DNA of 64,000 nucleotides from Gimesia aquarii. Its GTDB lineage: Bacteria > Planctomycetota > Planctomycetia > Planctomycetales > Planctomycetaceae. Where the stretch lies: assembly GCF_007748175.1 (NCBI RefSeq), contig NZ_CP037422.1, positions 4,086,327-4,150,326 on the forward strand, given 5' to 3'. The notes below the pieces were generated by a model. The model saw nothing but the letters and a program-made list of their open reading frames with translations, was not told the DNA's origin and did no database searches. Position numbers and translations under genes: made by a program. Positions 38,301 to 47,417 of this stretch are shown here, piece by piece (the first letter of the stretch is position 1; each line of letters starts with the position of its first letter).

Positions 38301-41300
38301 CCGTTTCCAATCAACGTCTAACACAAGTGCCTGTTGCAAACTGGCTCGAACCGCCTTTTCCAGAACATGATGGGCATCATCAACGGTTAACGGAGTAATC
38401 CCCTGAAGCGCGAGGCGTTTGATAATCAACTCATTATCGGCCATTCCTTCCGTCCAGGGGCCCCAGTTGAGACTGATAGCAGGCAGTCCCTGTTGTCGAC
38501 GGCGATCGGCCAAACCATCCAGGAACCCATTTGCGGCTGCGTAATTTGTTTGCCCCGGTGATCCTAACAACGACGCAGCCGAAGAATACAACACAAAGAA
38601 ATCGAGGTCGAAATCACGTGTTAATTCATCGAGCAAACTCGCTCCCAGAACCTTTGGCTCCAGGACTTTCTCAAATCGTTCCCAGGTCTGATCGGCAATC
38701 AGACCATCGTCGAGTACACCGGCTGCATGAATCACACCTTTGAGCACAGGCCAGTCTGTACCAAATTTGTTACAAAGTTGTTCCATATCCTTACGCGAAC
38801 TGGAATCGGCTTGATAAATGACGGTGCGGCAACCTAACTTCTCAATCTCATTGACTAGTTCCAATGTCGATTCGCTCGGTGCACGGCGCGATACCAACAC
38901 CACATGCGAGGCTCCTTTCTTTGCCAACCAAAGTCCGGCCTGTCGTCCGAGCATTCCGAGTCCACCGGTAATGAGATAACTCCCCTGCGAGTCAATTGGG
39001 AATTCAACTTCATCGATCGAAGTCAGACGCGTTTGCTGTAATCGCGGTACATAATACCGGTTGGATCGAATCACGATTTGATTTTCGACCGTATCATTCA
39101 AGATGTATTCAGCCACCGATTCAGCTTGCTCATTACCATCAGAAAAATCATTGCGATCAACATCAATCAGGCGACAATGGAATTCTGGATGCTCTGCTCC
39201 TAACGCACGACCAAAGCCCCAGAACTGAGATTGAATCGGATCAACGTACTGAGCTTCTCCTGCTTTTGATTCCCCGGACAATGATGCATCAGAAAGGCTC
39301 ATACTATTGCTGGTCACAATTTGAAAACCGCATTCAAAACTCTGAACTTCCTCGACTCGACAAGCAGAAAACAGCGCGAACAAACTCGGAAAATGTAAAC
39401 GCGAGGTTGATAACGTCGATTCAGATTCGAGATCACTCGAATCACATGCTAACCAGACCACCCCCTGTGGAATGGCCTTGGGTTCATCCTCACGAAGTGT
39501 TTGAAGTAACTCTTGCCAGTGTTGCTGACACTGACCATTCAGTTGGTAAAAGTCGCCCGCTTTTGTCTGGAGCGTTTCTGTAGCTCCTAACTGTATATGA
39601 ACGGCCCGATGCCCCTTTTCGCAGATCAAGTTTCGAATCGACTCTGCGAGAAGTTGATGACCTGAAGCAGCCCCAGTTGCAGTATTTCGTTCCTGACTGA
39701 TAATCAACCAGTTTTTCGGTTCCAGCTCCGTCATAGGAAGACGATAGTTCTGCCACTGCAAATCGTATAACAAGCGCGTATCGGAGGTACCACTCATTCG
39801 TCGTAGCAACGCACGATCGAGTCGTTTTACTGTCAGGTTTTTAATCTCAGCTAAGACAGTCCCCTGTCGATCCAGCAATGAAATATCAGCAGATCGAACA
39901 TCGCCTTCCGGTTCAGTCCACGTCGCAAAACTGAACACGTCCTCTGTCATCGCGCGGTGACAAACCACGCGCTCAATCCCGACGGGTAAAAATAAATCAT
40001 CTGCATTTTCACGTAGTAAACCGGCGGCAAGAGAATGAAAAGCACCGTCGAGTAGCGTTGGCGGAATCGTGTAACCCCGCAAGTCACCCATGGTCTGCAG
40101 TTCGGCTACAACAAATTCTGTGGAAAATTTGAGCGATTTGATGACTCGAAACGCAGGACCATAGTTCAATCCCAGACTGCCAAGTAAGCCATAAAATTGA
40201 TCGACATCGGCTGTTTCGGACAGATTTGCGAGAATTTCCTGTAAGTTAATCGTCGGAGGTTGGCTGGTTTCTGACTCCACAACCGTGGACCGGAAACATC
40301 GCGTCCAGTTTTCTGACTGTTCCAGGCTGGCATAAACTTGCAAACTCTTGCCTGATTCATCGTCTGTTCGTAAGACAGACTGTATCCGGGTTCGTCCCTG
40401 AAGACGCAAAGGTTGCTCAAATACGATCTCTTTTAATTCAATCGCTGGTTGCACTGCTAACGCAAGATCAATTAAACCTGCGCCAGGTAAGACAATCGAT
40501 CCCATGACCTCATGGTCGGTTAACCAGGGCGGACTGTCCGGTTGGATAATTTTTTCAAATCGTATTTCGTCAGTGAGCCCTGCCAGCGAGCACTTTTCCC
40601 CGAGCAAAGGATGTGTTGAATGTGAAATTGCCTGAGCGGCCTTCGGCTTGGCTGGTCCCCAGTAACGTTGTCGTTGAAACGGATAAGTCGGCAACAGTAG
40701 ATTTTGATCAGATTGTTTGGGATTCAGTTGATTAAAATCAGGCGTTATCCCCTGCACATACCCCTGCCCCACGACATCAAGCAAAGCTGCTTCATCATCA
40801 ACACTTTTGTCTAAACAACACGCAAGCGAAGACTGACTACCATGCCAGACCGAGCGTGCCATACCGGTCAACACGGGTTGAGGTCCCAATTCAAGTAGGA
40901 AACTAGCTTGCATTTCCTGCAAGCTCGCAATGCTATCCGCATAACGAACCGGTTTTCGGATATGATTGGCCCAATAGGTTCCGTCTAATATTTGTTCGTT
41001 CCCGATCAATTGACCTGTCACATTACAAATCAAAGGAATGCGGGCGGGTTGAAAGTCCAATGAATCAGCGAAACGTGTGAATGCTTCCAACGCCGGTTCC
41101 ATCAAATGGGAATGGAATGCATGGGATGTTTTTAATTTTTTAAAGCGAACGCCTTCTTCCGAAAACTGTTGAGTTATCTCGTCAAAAATCGCTGTTTCAC
41201 CGCTGATAACAGTATGCAGACCATTTTGGGCCGCAACAGAAACACCGGGATGTTCTGCTACAATGGACTCGACTTTTTCATAAGCCGCAAAAACAGCAGC

Positions 41301-43403
41301 CATAGAACCACCGGTGGGGAGATCACCAATCAATCGCCCCCGCTCACAAATCAGACGAAAACCTTGTTCCCAATCCATCACTCCAGCCACACAGGCGGCC
41401 GCATATTGCCCCACACTATGTCCCAGCACAACATCGGGCTGTAGCCCCCAACTAATCAGTAATTCAGCTAAGCCCCTTTGAATTGCAAACAATGCCGGCT
41501 GTGTCCATTCCGTTCGATTGAGGAGTGTCTCCTGTCGCCAAAGCACGTCGAGCAAAGAACGCCCCGAAAACTCCTGCATCATTGCTTCACAGTCATCAAG
41601 GGCTTCTCGAAACAGGGGCTGTGTCTCATAGAGTTCCATAGCCATTCCAACATACTGAGAACCTTGTCCTGTAAATTGCCAGGCAACTGTTGATGAAGGC
41701 TGTGCTTGTCCGATGTGAACACCTTGCTGATTGTCACTTCGGTAAATTCGATCGAATAACTGTTCGGCTTCCTGATGTGAGCGAACAACCATCGTGAGGC
41801 GCTGTTCCATGTGTCGTCGTCCGACACCCGCCGTATGTGCTATACTTGCCAGTGGAACTTCATGATGCTGAGTGAGCCAATTACGATATTGGTTTGTCTG
41901 CTCCAGTAATGCCTGCTCTGTTTTGGCTGATATGACCAGAAGTTGAGGCTTCTCGTTTCGCTTTTCATGCTTTGTCTCTTTGAAATGCTGCGCACGCTCA
42001 CGAATAGTATCATTCCGATGACCATTACGATTCGCTGTTCTTGGAGAATAATTCGTAAGCACAACATGGGCATTCGTGCCACTCATTCCGAAAGCGCTGA
42101 CGCCGGCAATCAGTTGTGATGCATTTGGCCAGGGTGTCGTTTCAGTGACGATATTCACCGGAATTTGATCCCAGGGAATATGCGGGTTGGGTTGTTCAAA
42201 ATTCAGTTGCGGTGGAATCGCCTGATTTTGCATCGCAAGCAACACTTTAATCAACCCCGCCATGCCCGCTGCCGCTTCCAGGTGCCCGATGTTCGTTTTG
42301 ACCGAACCAACCAATAGAGGATTTTCTTCGCTACGCCCTTTTGCCAGTGCCGCCACAGCCGCCTGCATTTCAATCGGGTCACCTAGTTCGGTCCCTGTCC
42401 CATGGGCTTCTAAATAAGCGACATCATGTGGATTGATTTTCGCTCTTCTCAGTGCTTCCTGAATCACGCGTTCTTGTGCTCGCGGATTAGGAACAGTCAA
42501 CCCGCTACTAAAACCGTTGTGACCAATGGCAGAACCACGGATGACAGCTAAAATGGGATCTCCATCACGCTCGGCATCTCGAAGTCGTTTCAATGTGACA
42601 ACGCCACAACCTTCGCCGCGTACATACCCGTTGGCACCTGCGTCAAAAGCCCGTGATTCACCGGTCGGCGACAAGGCTTTCAATTTACAAGTAAGAATGT
42701 TTGTCGTGGGCGAAGCGATCACATTGACACCCCCTGCCAGTGCTTGATCGCATTCGTTTCGAGTTAAACTGAGACAAGCCAGATGGAGCGCCACCAACGA
42801 AGAGGAACACGCCGTATCCACAGCGAGACTCGGACCTTCGAGTCCCAGATAATAAGCCAGGCGACCACTTAAAAAACTCCCCGCGGCACCGGTGGCAATA
42901 TAAGGATTCAAATTTAAAAATGAGTCACTGGCTTCATTCTGATAATCATTATGCATCCAACCAACGAAGACACCGGTCCGTGGCCCAATTTTCTCAGTCG
43001 TCCAACCTGCTCTTTCGAGAGATTCCCAACCGGTCTCAAGCAGCAGCCGCTGCTGAGGATCAACCCAAGTCGCTTCACGAGGCGAAATGCCAAAAAAATC
43101 AGCATCAAATGAATCAATCTCTTCGAGAAAGGCACCAGTGCGGGCATACATTTTCCCTGGAGTATCTGGATTTTCGGAATGGAAGGCTGCTAAATCCCAG
43201 CGAGAATCGGGAACTTCATTCAATTCGTTGCGTTGTTCGATCAAGCTCTGCCAAAACTGTTCGGGACTACTCGAAGTCTGGGGAAAACGACAGGCGATCG
43301 AAACAATGGCAATCTCCTCAGTGGGAGCATGTTGCGCGGCAGCAAGCTCCTGCTTCAATTCCCGAATTTTCAGTAAAGCCTGTTTATTTGGAGATAATTT
43401 CAT
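35298..43403 (-). CDS. type I polyketide synthase: KS-AT-DH-KR-ACP plus degenerate KS-AT
   Basis: About 2700 residues; numbering here starts at the alternative ATG at 43424, seven codons upstream. KS1 (about 36-458) is complete with Cys206 (DTACSSSL), His341 and His381. AT1 (about 583-865) has Ser670 (GHSVG) and a HAFH signature, predicting malonyl-CoA. DH (about 935-1200) has HxxxGxxxxP from His971 and DGAFH near 1126-1130. KR (about 1480-1680) has GGLGMLG, an LDD motif (B-type) and Tyr1628. ACP1 has Ser1783 in GMDSL. A second KS (about 1860-2285) has DTASSSSL, Ser replacing the nucleophile Cys at 2030. The final AT-like part has GFGIG instead of GHSxG and lacks the HAFH region. No thioesterase or second ACP. 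Predicted role: extends an aryl starter with malonyl units, reducing and dehydrating each. Confidence 0.93.
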   Translation of the reverse strand: MKLSPNKQALLKIRELKQELAAAQHAPTEEIAIVSIACRFPQTSSSPEQFWQSLIEQRNELNEVPDSRWDLAAFHSENPDTPGKMYARTGAFLEEIDSFDADFFGISPREATWVDPQQRLLLETGWESLERAGWTTEKIGPRTGVFVGWMHNDYQNEASDSFLNLNPYIATGAAGSFLSGRLAYYLGLEGPSLAVDTACSSSLVALHLACLSLTRNECDQALAGGVNVIASPTTNILTCKLKALSPTGESRAFDAGANGYVRGEGCGVVTLKRLRDAERDGDPILAVIRGSAIGHNGFSSGLTVPNPRAQERVIQEALRRAKINPHDVAYLEAHGTGTELGDPIEMQAAVAALAKGRSEENPLLVGSVKTNIGHLEAAAGMAGLIKVLLAMQNQAIPPQLNFEQPNPHIPWDQIPVNIVTETTPWPNASQLIAGVSAFGMSGTNAHVVLTNYSPRTANRNGHRNDTIRERAQHFKETKHEKRNEKPQLLVISAKTEQALLEQTNQYRNWLTQHHEVPLASIAHTAGVGRRHMEQRLTMVVRSHQEAEQLFDRIYRSDNQQGVHIGQAQPSSTVAWQFTGQGSQYVGMAMELYETQPLFREALDDCEAMMQEFSGRSLLDVLWRQETLLNRTEWTQPALFAIQRGLAELLISWGLQPDVVLGHSVGQYAAACVAGVMDWEQGFRLICERGRLIGDLPTGGSMAAVFAAYEKVESIVAEHPGVSVAAQNGLHTVISGETAIFDEITQQFSEEGVRFKKLKTSHAFHSHLMEPALEAFTRFADSLDFQPARIPLICNVTGQLIGNEQILDGTYWANHIRKPVRYADSIASLQEMQASFLLELGPQPVLTGMARSVWHGSQSSLACCLDKSVDDEAALLDVVGQGYVQGITPDFNQLNPKQSDQNLLLPTYPFQRQRYWGPAKPKAAQAISHSTHPLLGEKCSLAGLTDEIRFEKIIQPDSPPWLTDHEVMGSIVLPGAGLIDLALAVQPAIELKEIVFEQPLRLQGRTRIQSVLRTDDESGKSLQVYASLEQSENWTRCFRSTVVESETSQPPTINLQEILANLSETADVDQFYGLLGSLGLNYGPAFRVIKSLKFSTEFVVAELQTMGDLRGYTIPPTLLDGAFHSLAAGLLRENADDLFLPVGIERVVCHRAMTEDVFSFATWTEPEGDVRSADISLLDRQGTVLAEIKNLTVKRLDRALLRRMSGTSDTRLLYDLQWQNYRLPMTELEPKNWLIISQERNTATGAASGHQLLAESIRNLICEKGHRAVHIQLGATETLQTKAGDFYQLNGQCQQHWQELLQTLREDEPKAIPQGVVWLACDSSDLESESTLSTSRLHFPSLFALFSACRVEEVQSFECGFQIVTSNSMSLSDASLSGESKAGEAQYVDPIQSQFWGFGRALGAEHPEFHCRLIDVDRNDFSDGNEQAESVAEYILNDTVENQIVIRSNRYYVPRLQQTRLTSIDEVEFPIDSQGSYLITGGLGMLGRQAGLWLAKKGASHVVLVSRRAPSESTLELVNEIEKLGCRTVIYQADSSSRKDMEQLCNKFGTDWPVLKGVIHAAGVLDDGLIADQTWERFEKVLEPKVLGASLLDELTRDFDLDFFVLYSSAASLLGSPGQTNYAAANGFLDGLADRRRQQGLPAISLNWGPWTEGMADNELIIKRLALQGITPLTVDDAHHVLEKAVRASLQQALVLDVDWKRMGGGSESPPLFEKLSAASQRSKAGDSEMVGKLKTLQGSARQKLLIETIQNQFQQILSTPEPPEIDRPLIEMGMDSLMAVEFSMQLQSMLGDDYVVSQTMLFDHPTITAIADHVLGMIDEAAEANSSDVETGSPAASDESVSISVSADQIARDDIAIIGMSCRFPGAKDVNEFWENLLAGVDSVREVPSDRWDVEAFYSPDREPGKMYTREGGFLDDIDCFDADFFGISHEEACWLDPQHRLLLENCWTALEDAGVKPYPLQDSNVGVFMGIMSSDYASLSTLENHEILADFQGAGFSHSAGVGRISYSFGFEGPSLAIDTASSSSLVAVCQAMRSLQEGHCNLALAGGVNAILSPFNSLLMAKTGMLSPDGRCKSFSAGADGFGRGEGCGVVVLKRLSDAERDGDQILAVVRGGAISHNGFSSSITTPNSRSQSRLIQDALQDAKISPAQVQYLEAHGTGTEYGDPMELTAAAAVFGRGRNQKNRLLVGSVKANISHLEAAGGISGLIKAVLAMQHGVIPQQLHCKEPSPHIPWKRLPLDLVQEQTVWPESEERIAAVTALGLAGTNAHVILSSQPEHRAPHRLTVVDQPADPPVSLLTMSANSISSLRQTVTRYHDYLVSNEAVNLTDFCYTAATGRRIFDNRVGVMGATQADIVAQLQELAKELTSGEGDHAQLSLQREGFLADYAKETPKLGWVFHEVSEQDLLQARVLYQDQYPFRELIDRMNEAYQTLTNSDSDSATDLVRWFTDESVTGNTTDLPLDVIQFVCQLGLAEVWQTYGVESDVVAGFGIGQYAAAVFTGMMNAEDGLKLVFERNRLFKNPGIQSSLSTIDESKFDEVTVRTLKQFEEFADTMNYFPANRLILNSLTGQAVPIQQLLAGSFWREHAVAKENIAETLASFVEMKCELILQIGIGQAVEELNEKWSAAQSLTILPSTLSKDESPCSIVPTLANLFVRGCSLDLSAPYARLQPRKMSLPTSPFERKRHWISDLVQAGSTIE

Positions 43404-43623
43404 ACTGGCTCGTATTGAACACATTTCCGATAATTAGTGAGACGACTTCACTCGTTGAGGAATGTTAGTCTTATTCCACCTAATCCCAGATCGATAAGTA
43501 CCAGGAAGACGAGGAAGACCTAGTCCACTAATCTTAGTTGTTTGCGGCAATTAGATAAACAGGGAAATAAAGCGATTCGGAGCAGAGGTTCTATCCATTC
43601 GCATTTGATCTTAGGATCGAAGT
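43404..43623. other. gap between ligase-ACP and PKS genes
   Basis: About 220 bp with no gene. No hairpin with a T-run is visible, so read-through transcription from the ligase gene into the PKS gene is possible. A separate PKS promoter cannot be excluded. Confidence 0.4.
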
Positions 43624-45729
43624 TCAATTTTTCAATTCGCGAATCAGCTGTTCTAAAGCCTCTTGCTCTGATAAACCTTCAATTTCAGCTTCCAAATCGG
43701 ATGTTTCACTGGGATTTCCAGTAAACAAAATGTCACCACCACCTTCTTTTTGAGGTATTTTGACAGTCTGTTTACGACTCACACTACTTCCAGGAGTTTC
43801 GCGATCTGAATCGTTGTTGGAATGAATTTCTTCAAGAATTGACGACAAAAAAACGGCCAATTCTGCAATGCTGGGATAATCGAATACTAATGTCGCTGGT
43901 AAATCGACAGCGTGACCGAGCCTTTGTTTCAACCGTTCCTGCAAATCGACAATCAACAAAGAATCGAGGCCTGCTTCAATAAAACGTTCGTCAGCATTCG
44001 GTAGTTCGTCCAACTGCAGCATCTTTTGCACATCCAGTTGGAGCATGGAAGTAATTTCACGCAATCGGTTCGCCGGATGTGATTTTAGCATTTCCGTCAC
44101 CCAGGCTGAGTGAATTTTCTGCTTTGCACCTTCCCGCTCTGCCTCTCCCGTTGATACTGAAACATCTATGTCAGTTTTGGCCTGTATCTCTTGCTGTGTT
44201 TCAGAAATCATCGATTCTGCTTGTTCGCGAAGAACCCGCTTGAGTATTTTACCCGAAGGATTCCGCGGCAATTCGTCGATCAGCAATAAATGCTTGGGCA
44301 TCTTATAGCTCGCAAGATTTTGCTGACAGAACTCACGAAGCTGCTCAAGGACCTCAGTATACGTTACTTCGGAACCAGTTTGAAGATCCTTGGCTAGCAC
44401 AATGAATGCAACAACCTTCTCACCCAAAATGGCATCTGCTAATCCAACCACTGCTACATCTGAAATTGCGGCATGTTCATGCAGGGTTCTTTCGACTTCT
44501 GCCGGAAAGACTTTGAGCCCTGCGATTGAAATCATATCTTTTACACGATCGACAATATAGAAGTAACCCTGCTCATCAATCCGTCCAATATCACCAGAAT
44601 GAAACCAACCATCTCGGATTGCAATCGCTGTATCGTCCGGACGATTCCAATATCCCAGCATCACATTGGGACCACGGACCACAATTTCTCCTAATTCTCC
44701 GGGTGCACACGTCTCACCTGTCTCAGTATGAACCACTTTCATTTCAACCAGATCAACGGGAGATCCAATTGATCCAGGGACAAATTTTAAACGATGATTA
44801 TAACTGGCAAAAGGTGCGGTTTCGGTTAAACCATAGCCTTCGTAGATCGGCATCTTGAATTTTTGTTGCCAGCGTTCAGCAACAATTTGTGGTAAGGTTG
44901 TTGCCGCCGAGAAACAATAGTTAATGCTTTTTAAATCTTCAAGGCTGCATGTTTCCTCGAGTAATTGAAACATGGTTGGCACACCAAACAGCTTATTCAC
45001 CCCTTCATCCATGATTAAGGATTTGGATTCATTCAAATCAAAACGCTGCTGTAATACAATAGTTGCCGCTGCATGGAAACCAGAATTCAGTAACGCGTTC
45101 TGACCATAACAATGGAATAAAGGCACACTACACAGAATGCGATCATCCTGATTTAAACCACATAAATTGTTAAAGGCGTGCACGGTTGCCCGTACATTTT
45201 GATGTGACAAAGTCGCCCCTTTGGGAAAACCAGTGGTCCCAGATGTGTAGAGAATGACTGCTGGATCGTTTGGTTCGGTCGGATAAATGTCAATGGGGCC
45301 TGATTCGCTGACGTTGAGAAATTCATCGGAAATTTTATCACCAGACTCAGAAACCAAAATCAAATGCTGCATACAAGCTGGCATCTGTGATTGTAAATCG
45401 ACTGATTTGGAATCGACGACGACCAGTGCCACTGCAGTACAATCTTCAACAATAAACCGAATTTCCTGAGATGTCAGCCGCGTACTCACAGAAACAGCAA
45501 TCGCACCGACACGCAAAACCGCATAATACCAGACCACAAAAGCGGGTGTATTCGGTAGCGCAATTGCCACTCGATCCCCCGGCTGAACTGCTAAGTCTTG
45601 CAAATAGCAGGCTGCCTGACTGCTTAAGCGTTCAAGCTCAGCATAAGTAAAACGGTTCCCATTAAATACGAGTGCTTCACGCTCAGGAAAAATTTGTGCC
45701 GATACCGTTAAGTGTTCACAGATATTCAT
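43624..45729 (-). CDS. AMP-dependent acyl/aryl ligase fused to an acyl carrier protein (PKS loading protein)
   Basis: Predicted 701-residue loading didomain. The ANL adenylation domain (about 1-505) has the P-loop LYTSGTTGFPKG (160-171), YGLTET (299-304), GWFHSGDIG and the catalytic lysine in NPSGK (Lys494). It resembles 4-coumarate/cinnamate-CoA ligases. A linker leads to an ACP with phosphopantetheine site GLDSL (Ser590). The extreme C-terminus LSEQEALEQLIREL resembles the short helical docking tails of class 2 PKS docking domains. The PKS begins with a matching helical stretch NKQALLKIRELKQEL. Together with the PAL gene 42 bp upstream, this predicts activation of cinnamate and loading onto its own ACP, then transfer to KS1. 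Substrate is inferred from context, not measured. Confidence 0.9.
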   Translation of the reverse strand: MNICEHLTVSAQIFPEREALVFNGNRFTYAELERLSSQAACYLQDLAVQPGDRVAIALPNTPAFVVWYYAVLRVGAIAVSVSTRLTSQEIRFIVEDCTAVALVVVDSKSVDLQSQMPACMQHLILVSESGDKISDEFLNVSESGPIDIYPTEPNDPAVILYTSGTTGFPKGATLSHQNVRATVHAFNNLCGLNQDDRILCSVPLFHCYGQNALLNSGFHAAATIVLQQRFDLNESKSLIMDEGVNKLFGVPTMFQLLEETCSLEDLKSINYCFSAATTLPQIVAERWQQKFKMPIYEGYGLTETAPFASYNHRLKFVPGSIGSPVDLVEMKVVHTETGETCAPGELGEIVVRGPNVMLGYWNRPDDTAIAIRDGWFHSGDIGRIDEQGYFYIVDRVKDMISIAGLKVFPAEVERTLHEHAAISDVAVVGLADAILGEKVVAFIVLAKDLQTGSEVTYTEVLEQLREFCQQNLASYKMPKHLLLIDELPRNPSGKILKRVLREQAESMISETQQEIQAKTDIDVSVSTGEAEREGAKQKIHSAWVTEMLKSHPANRLREITSMLQLDVQKMLQLDELPNADERFIEAGLDSLLIVDLQERLKQRLGHAVDLPATLVFDYPSIAELAVFLSSILEEIHSNNDSDRETPGSSVSRKQTVKIPQKEGGGDILFTGNPSETSDLEAEIEGLSEQEALEQLIRELKN

Positions 45730-45770
45730 GACGTCTCTGCAATCATTTTTGTGGTAAAAATGCTTGGAAT

Positions 45771-47417
45771 TTATACTTCAAAAGCCGCTTTGAACGAGTC
45801 AACAAGCGGCTTGATCACGGAAATGACTCCTTTACCAGGTTTCAGACCTTGCTTAAGCATTTGTAAGTCCGCTTCCAACCAGCGGTCATCATCATGTCCC
45901 AGGAAAGGCTGCTTTTGTCCCGTTTTTTCTCCACAGGCAGTATAGATGGCATCGTAAATTGGCACCAGAGGTTTTTGCAATAAGGCCCGACCATCAAAAT
46001 GCCCCAATTCTTGCTTGGCACGTAAGTCGACCGCTTGAATCGCGAACAGACTGGCAACTGCCATATAATCCTGAAACAGATCAACACAACGCCAGGCCAT
46101 ATTCGCTGAAGTCCAGCTTAAACCGTTAATGTTTTGATTAAACTGCTCCGCATGAGTTGGAAAATGTTCTGTAATCGGATTGCCGAAATAGGTTAGCAGC
46201 GGCATAATCGAATTGCCTGTAATCTGCAGTCCTTTCAAACCCATGTTGTAAATTCGAGAATCATCGCCGCGCAAAGAAGGTGGCAATCCGTGATTAAATT
46301 CTGGTGATACCAACTGTGCAATTTGCACATCAAGATGTTTGGCAAGTAATCCCAAAAATCGTCGCAAATCATCCATCGCGATTGCAACATACTGCCCCAA
46401 AAAATTCCCATTTTGATAAAAACGCTGCTCGACACTATCAATGAGAGGATTGTCCGTCACCGAGTTCATTTCAGTGGCGATGACTTCGGAAACGCGCGCC
46501 ATGCCATCTACAATCGGGCCAAAATATTGAGGCAAACAACGCAAAGAATATCGATCTTGTATAATTGAATTCGTAGAATTGCCGTTTTTGGACTCAGCTC
46601 CCAGGAATTCACGCATTACTTTCGCTGTCCAGAGTTGACCGGCATGCGGTTTATTCTGGTGCACAAACGCGGCAAAAGGCTCGTGTTGAACGTTTAAAGC
46701 TCGTAACATCATTGCCTGAATTGCTAAAGACATCGCCAGCAACGTCTGCGACTCATAGACACAATTGGCGGCTACCGCAGATGAAAAAGAGGTTCCATTA
46801 ACAATCGCAAGCCCCTCTTTGGCTTGCAATTCAATCGGTTCCAGTTCAAGTTTTTTTAACGCCGCCAGGCCATCGATTTGCTGGCCATCGAGCAAAATCT
46901 GACAGCGCGATGAATGGCCTGTAATCGCGCGACCTATTGTCGCAAGCGGGACAAGGTCACCACTCGCTCCAATAGACCCTAATTCTCGAACCACAGGAAT
47001 GGCATCTGCGCAAATGAACCGAATCAGTCGATCAATAATTTCACGCCGAACGCCTGATTTCCCTTGTAACAATACATTGGCGCGCAGCAACATCGCAGCA
47101 CGAGTATGTCGACTGGAAACAGGCTCTCCCGTGGCAGTTGCTAAGAAAGAAAGCAAGTTACGTTGCGATGCATTGACCAACTCATTTGGAATCGCAACAT
47201 CAGCCATTCCTCCAAAACAAGTTGTCACACCGTAGATGGGCTTGTTTTCAGCAACAGCAGTATCCACCACAGCTTTACTGGCGGCCAACTGTTTGAGTAC
47301 CAGCGAGTCATTTGTGACCCGAGGCATTACTTGCCCTAACCCTACTTGGTAAACCGTATCAATTGACAGCATCCCGCCATCGAGCACTACTTCAGAAGAA
47401 CTTGCAGGGTTGGTCAT
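45771..47417 (-). CDS. aromatic amino acid ammonia-lyase, probably phenylalanine ammonia-lyase
   Basis: Predicted 548-residue MIO enzyme converting L-Phe to trans-cinnamate and ammonia. The MIO-forming triad is Ala151-Ser152-Gly153 in GSIGASGDLVPL. The catalytic-loop tyrosine is Tyr62 in IYGVTTCFGGMADV. The selectivity pair at positions 91-92 is Phe-Leu (NLLSFL), as in PALs. Tyrosine lyases have His-Leu and histidine lyases Ser-His here. Overall similarity in this region is to cyanobacterial PALs (YGVTSGFGGMANV, RAAMLLRAN). Residue 67 is Cys where Gly is usual. I prefer the ATG at 47417 over a TTG at 47444; neither has a strong ribosome site. It heads the biosynthetic gene run and should supply its starter unit. 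Confidence 0.88.
   Translation of the reverse strand: MTNPASSSEVVLDGGMLSIDTVYQVGLGQVMPRVTNDSLVLKQLAASKAVVDTAVAENKPIYGVTTCFGGMADVAIPNELVNASQRNLLSFLATATGEPVSSRHTRAAMLLRANVLLQGKSGVRREIIDRLIRFICADAIPVVRELGSIGASGDLVPLATIGRAITGHSSRCQILLDGQQIDGLAALKKLELEPIELQAKEGLAIVNGTSFSSAVAANCVYESQTLLAMSLAIQAMMLRALNVQHEPFAAFVHQNKPHAGQLWTAKVMREFLGAESKNGNSTNSIIQDRYSLRCLPQYFGPIVDGMARVSEVIATEMNSVTDNPLIDSVEQRFYQNGNFLGQYVAIAMDDLRRFLGLLAKHLDVQIAQLVSPEFNHGLPPSLRGDDSRIYNMGLKGLQITGNSIMPLLTYFGNPITEHFPTHAEQFNQNINGLSWTSANMAWRCVDLFQDYMAVASLFAIQAVDLRAKQELGHFDGRALLQKPLVPIYDAIYTACGEKTGQKQPFLGHDDDRWLEADLQMLKQGLKPGKGVISVIKPLVDSFKAAFEV

Noticed and set aside
38996-39583. 195-codon plus-strand open frame opposite the PKS gene
   Set aside because: It lies entirely antisense to a clear PKS coding region, has no family motif and reflects codon bias of the opposite strand. 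The same applies to other antisense frames such as 5326-5793, 1252-1686 and 42920-43468.
35298-47417. Cluster considered as a flexirubin or aryl-polyene type pathway
   Set aside because: Those use discrete type II KS/CLF, DH, KR and ACP proteins. Here a single multidomain type I PKS is present and no KS/CLF pair, so only the ammonia-lyase/ligase priming logic is shared.
45771-47417. Ammonia-lyase considered as histidine ammonia-lyase for histidine catabolism
   Set aside because: The selectivity pair is Phe-Leu rather than Ser-His, no urocanase or other hut gene is adjacent, and the next gene is an aryl ligase-ACP.
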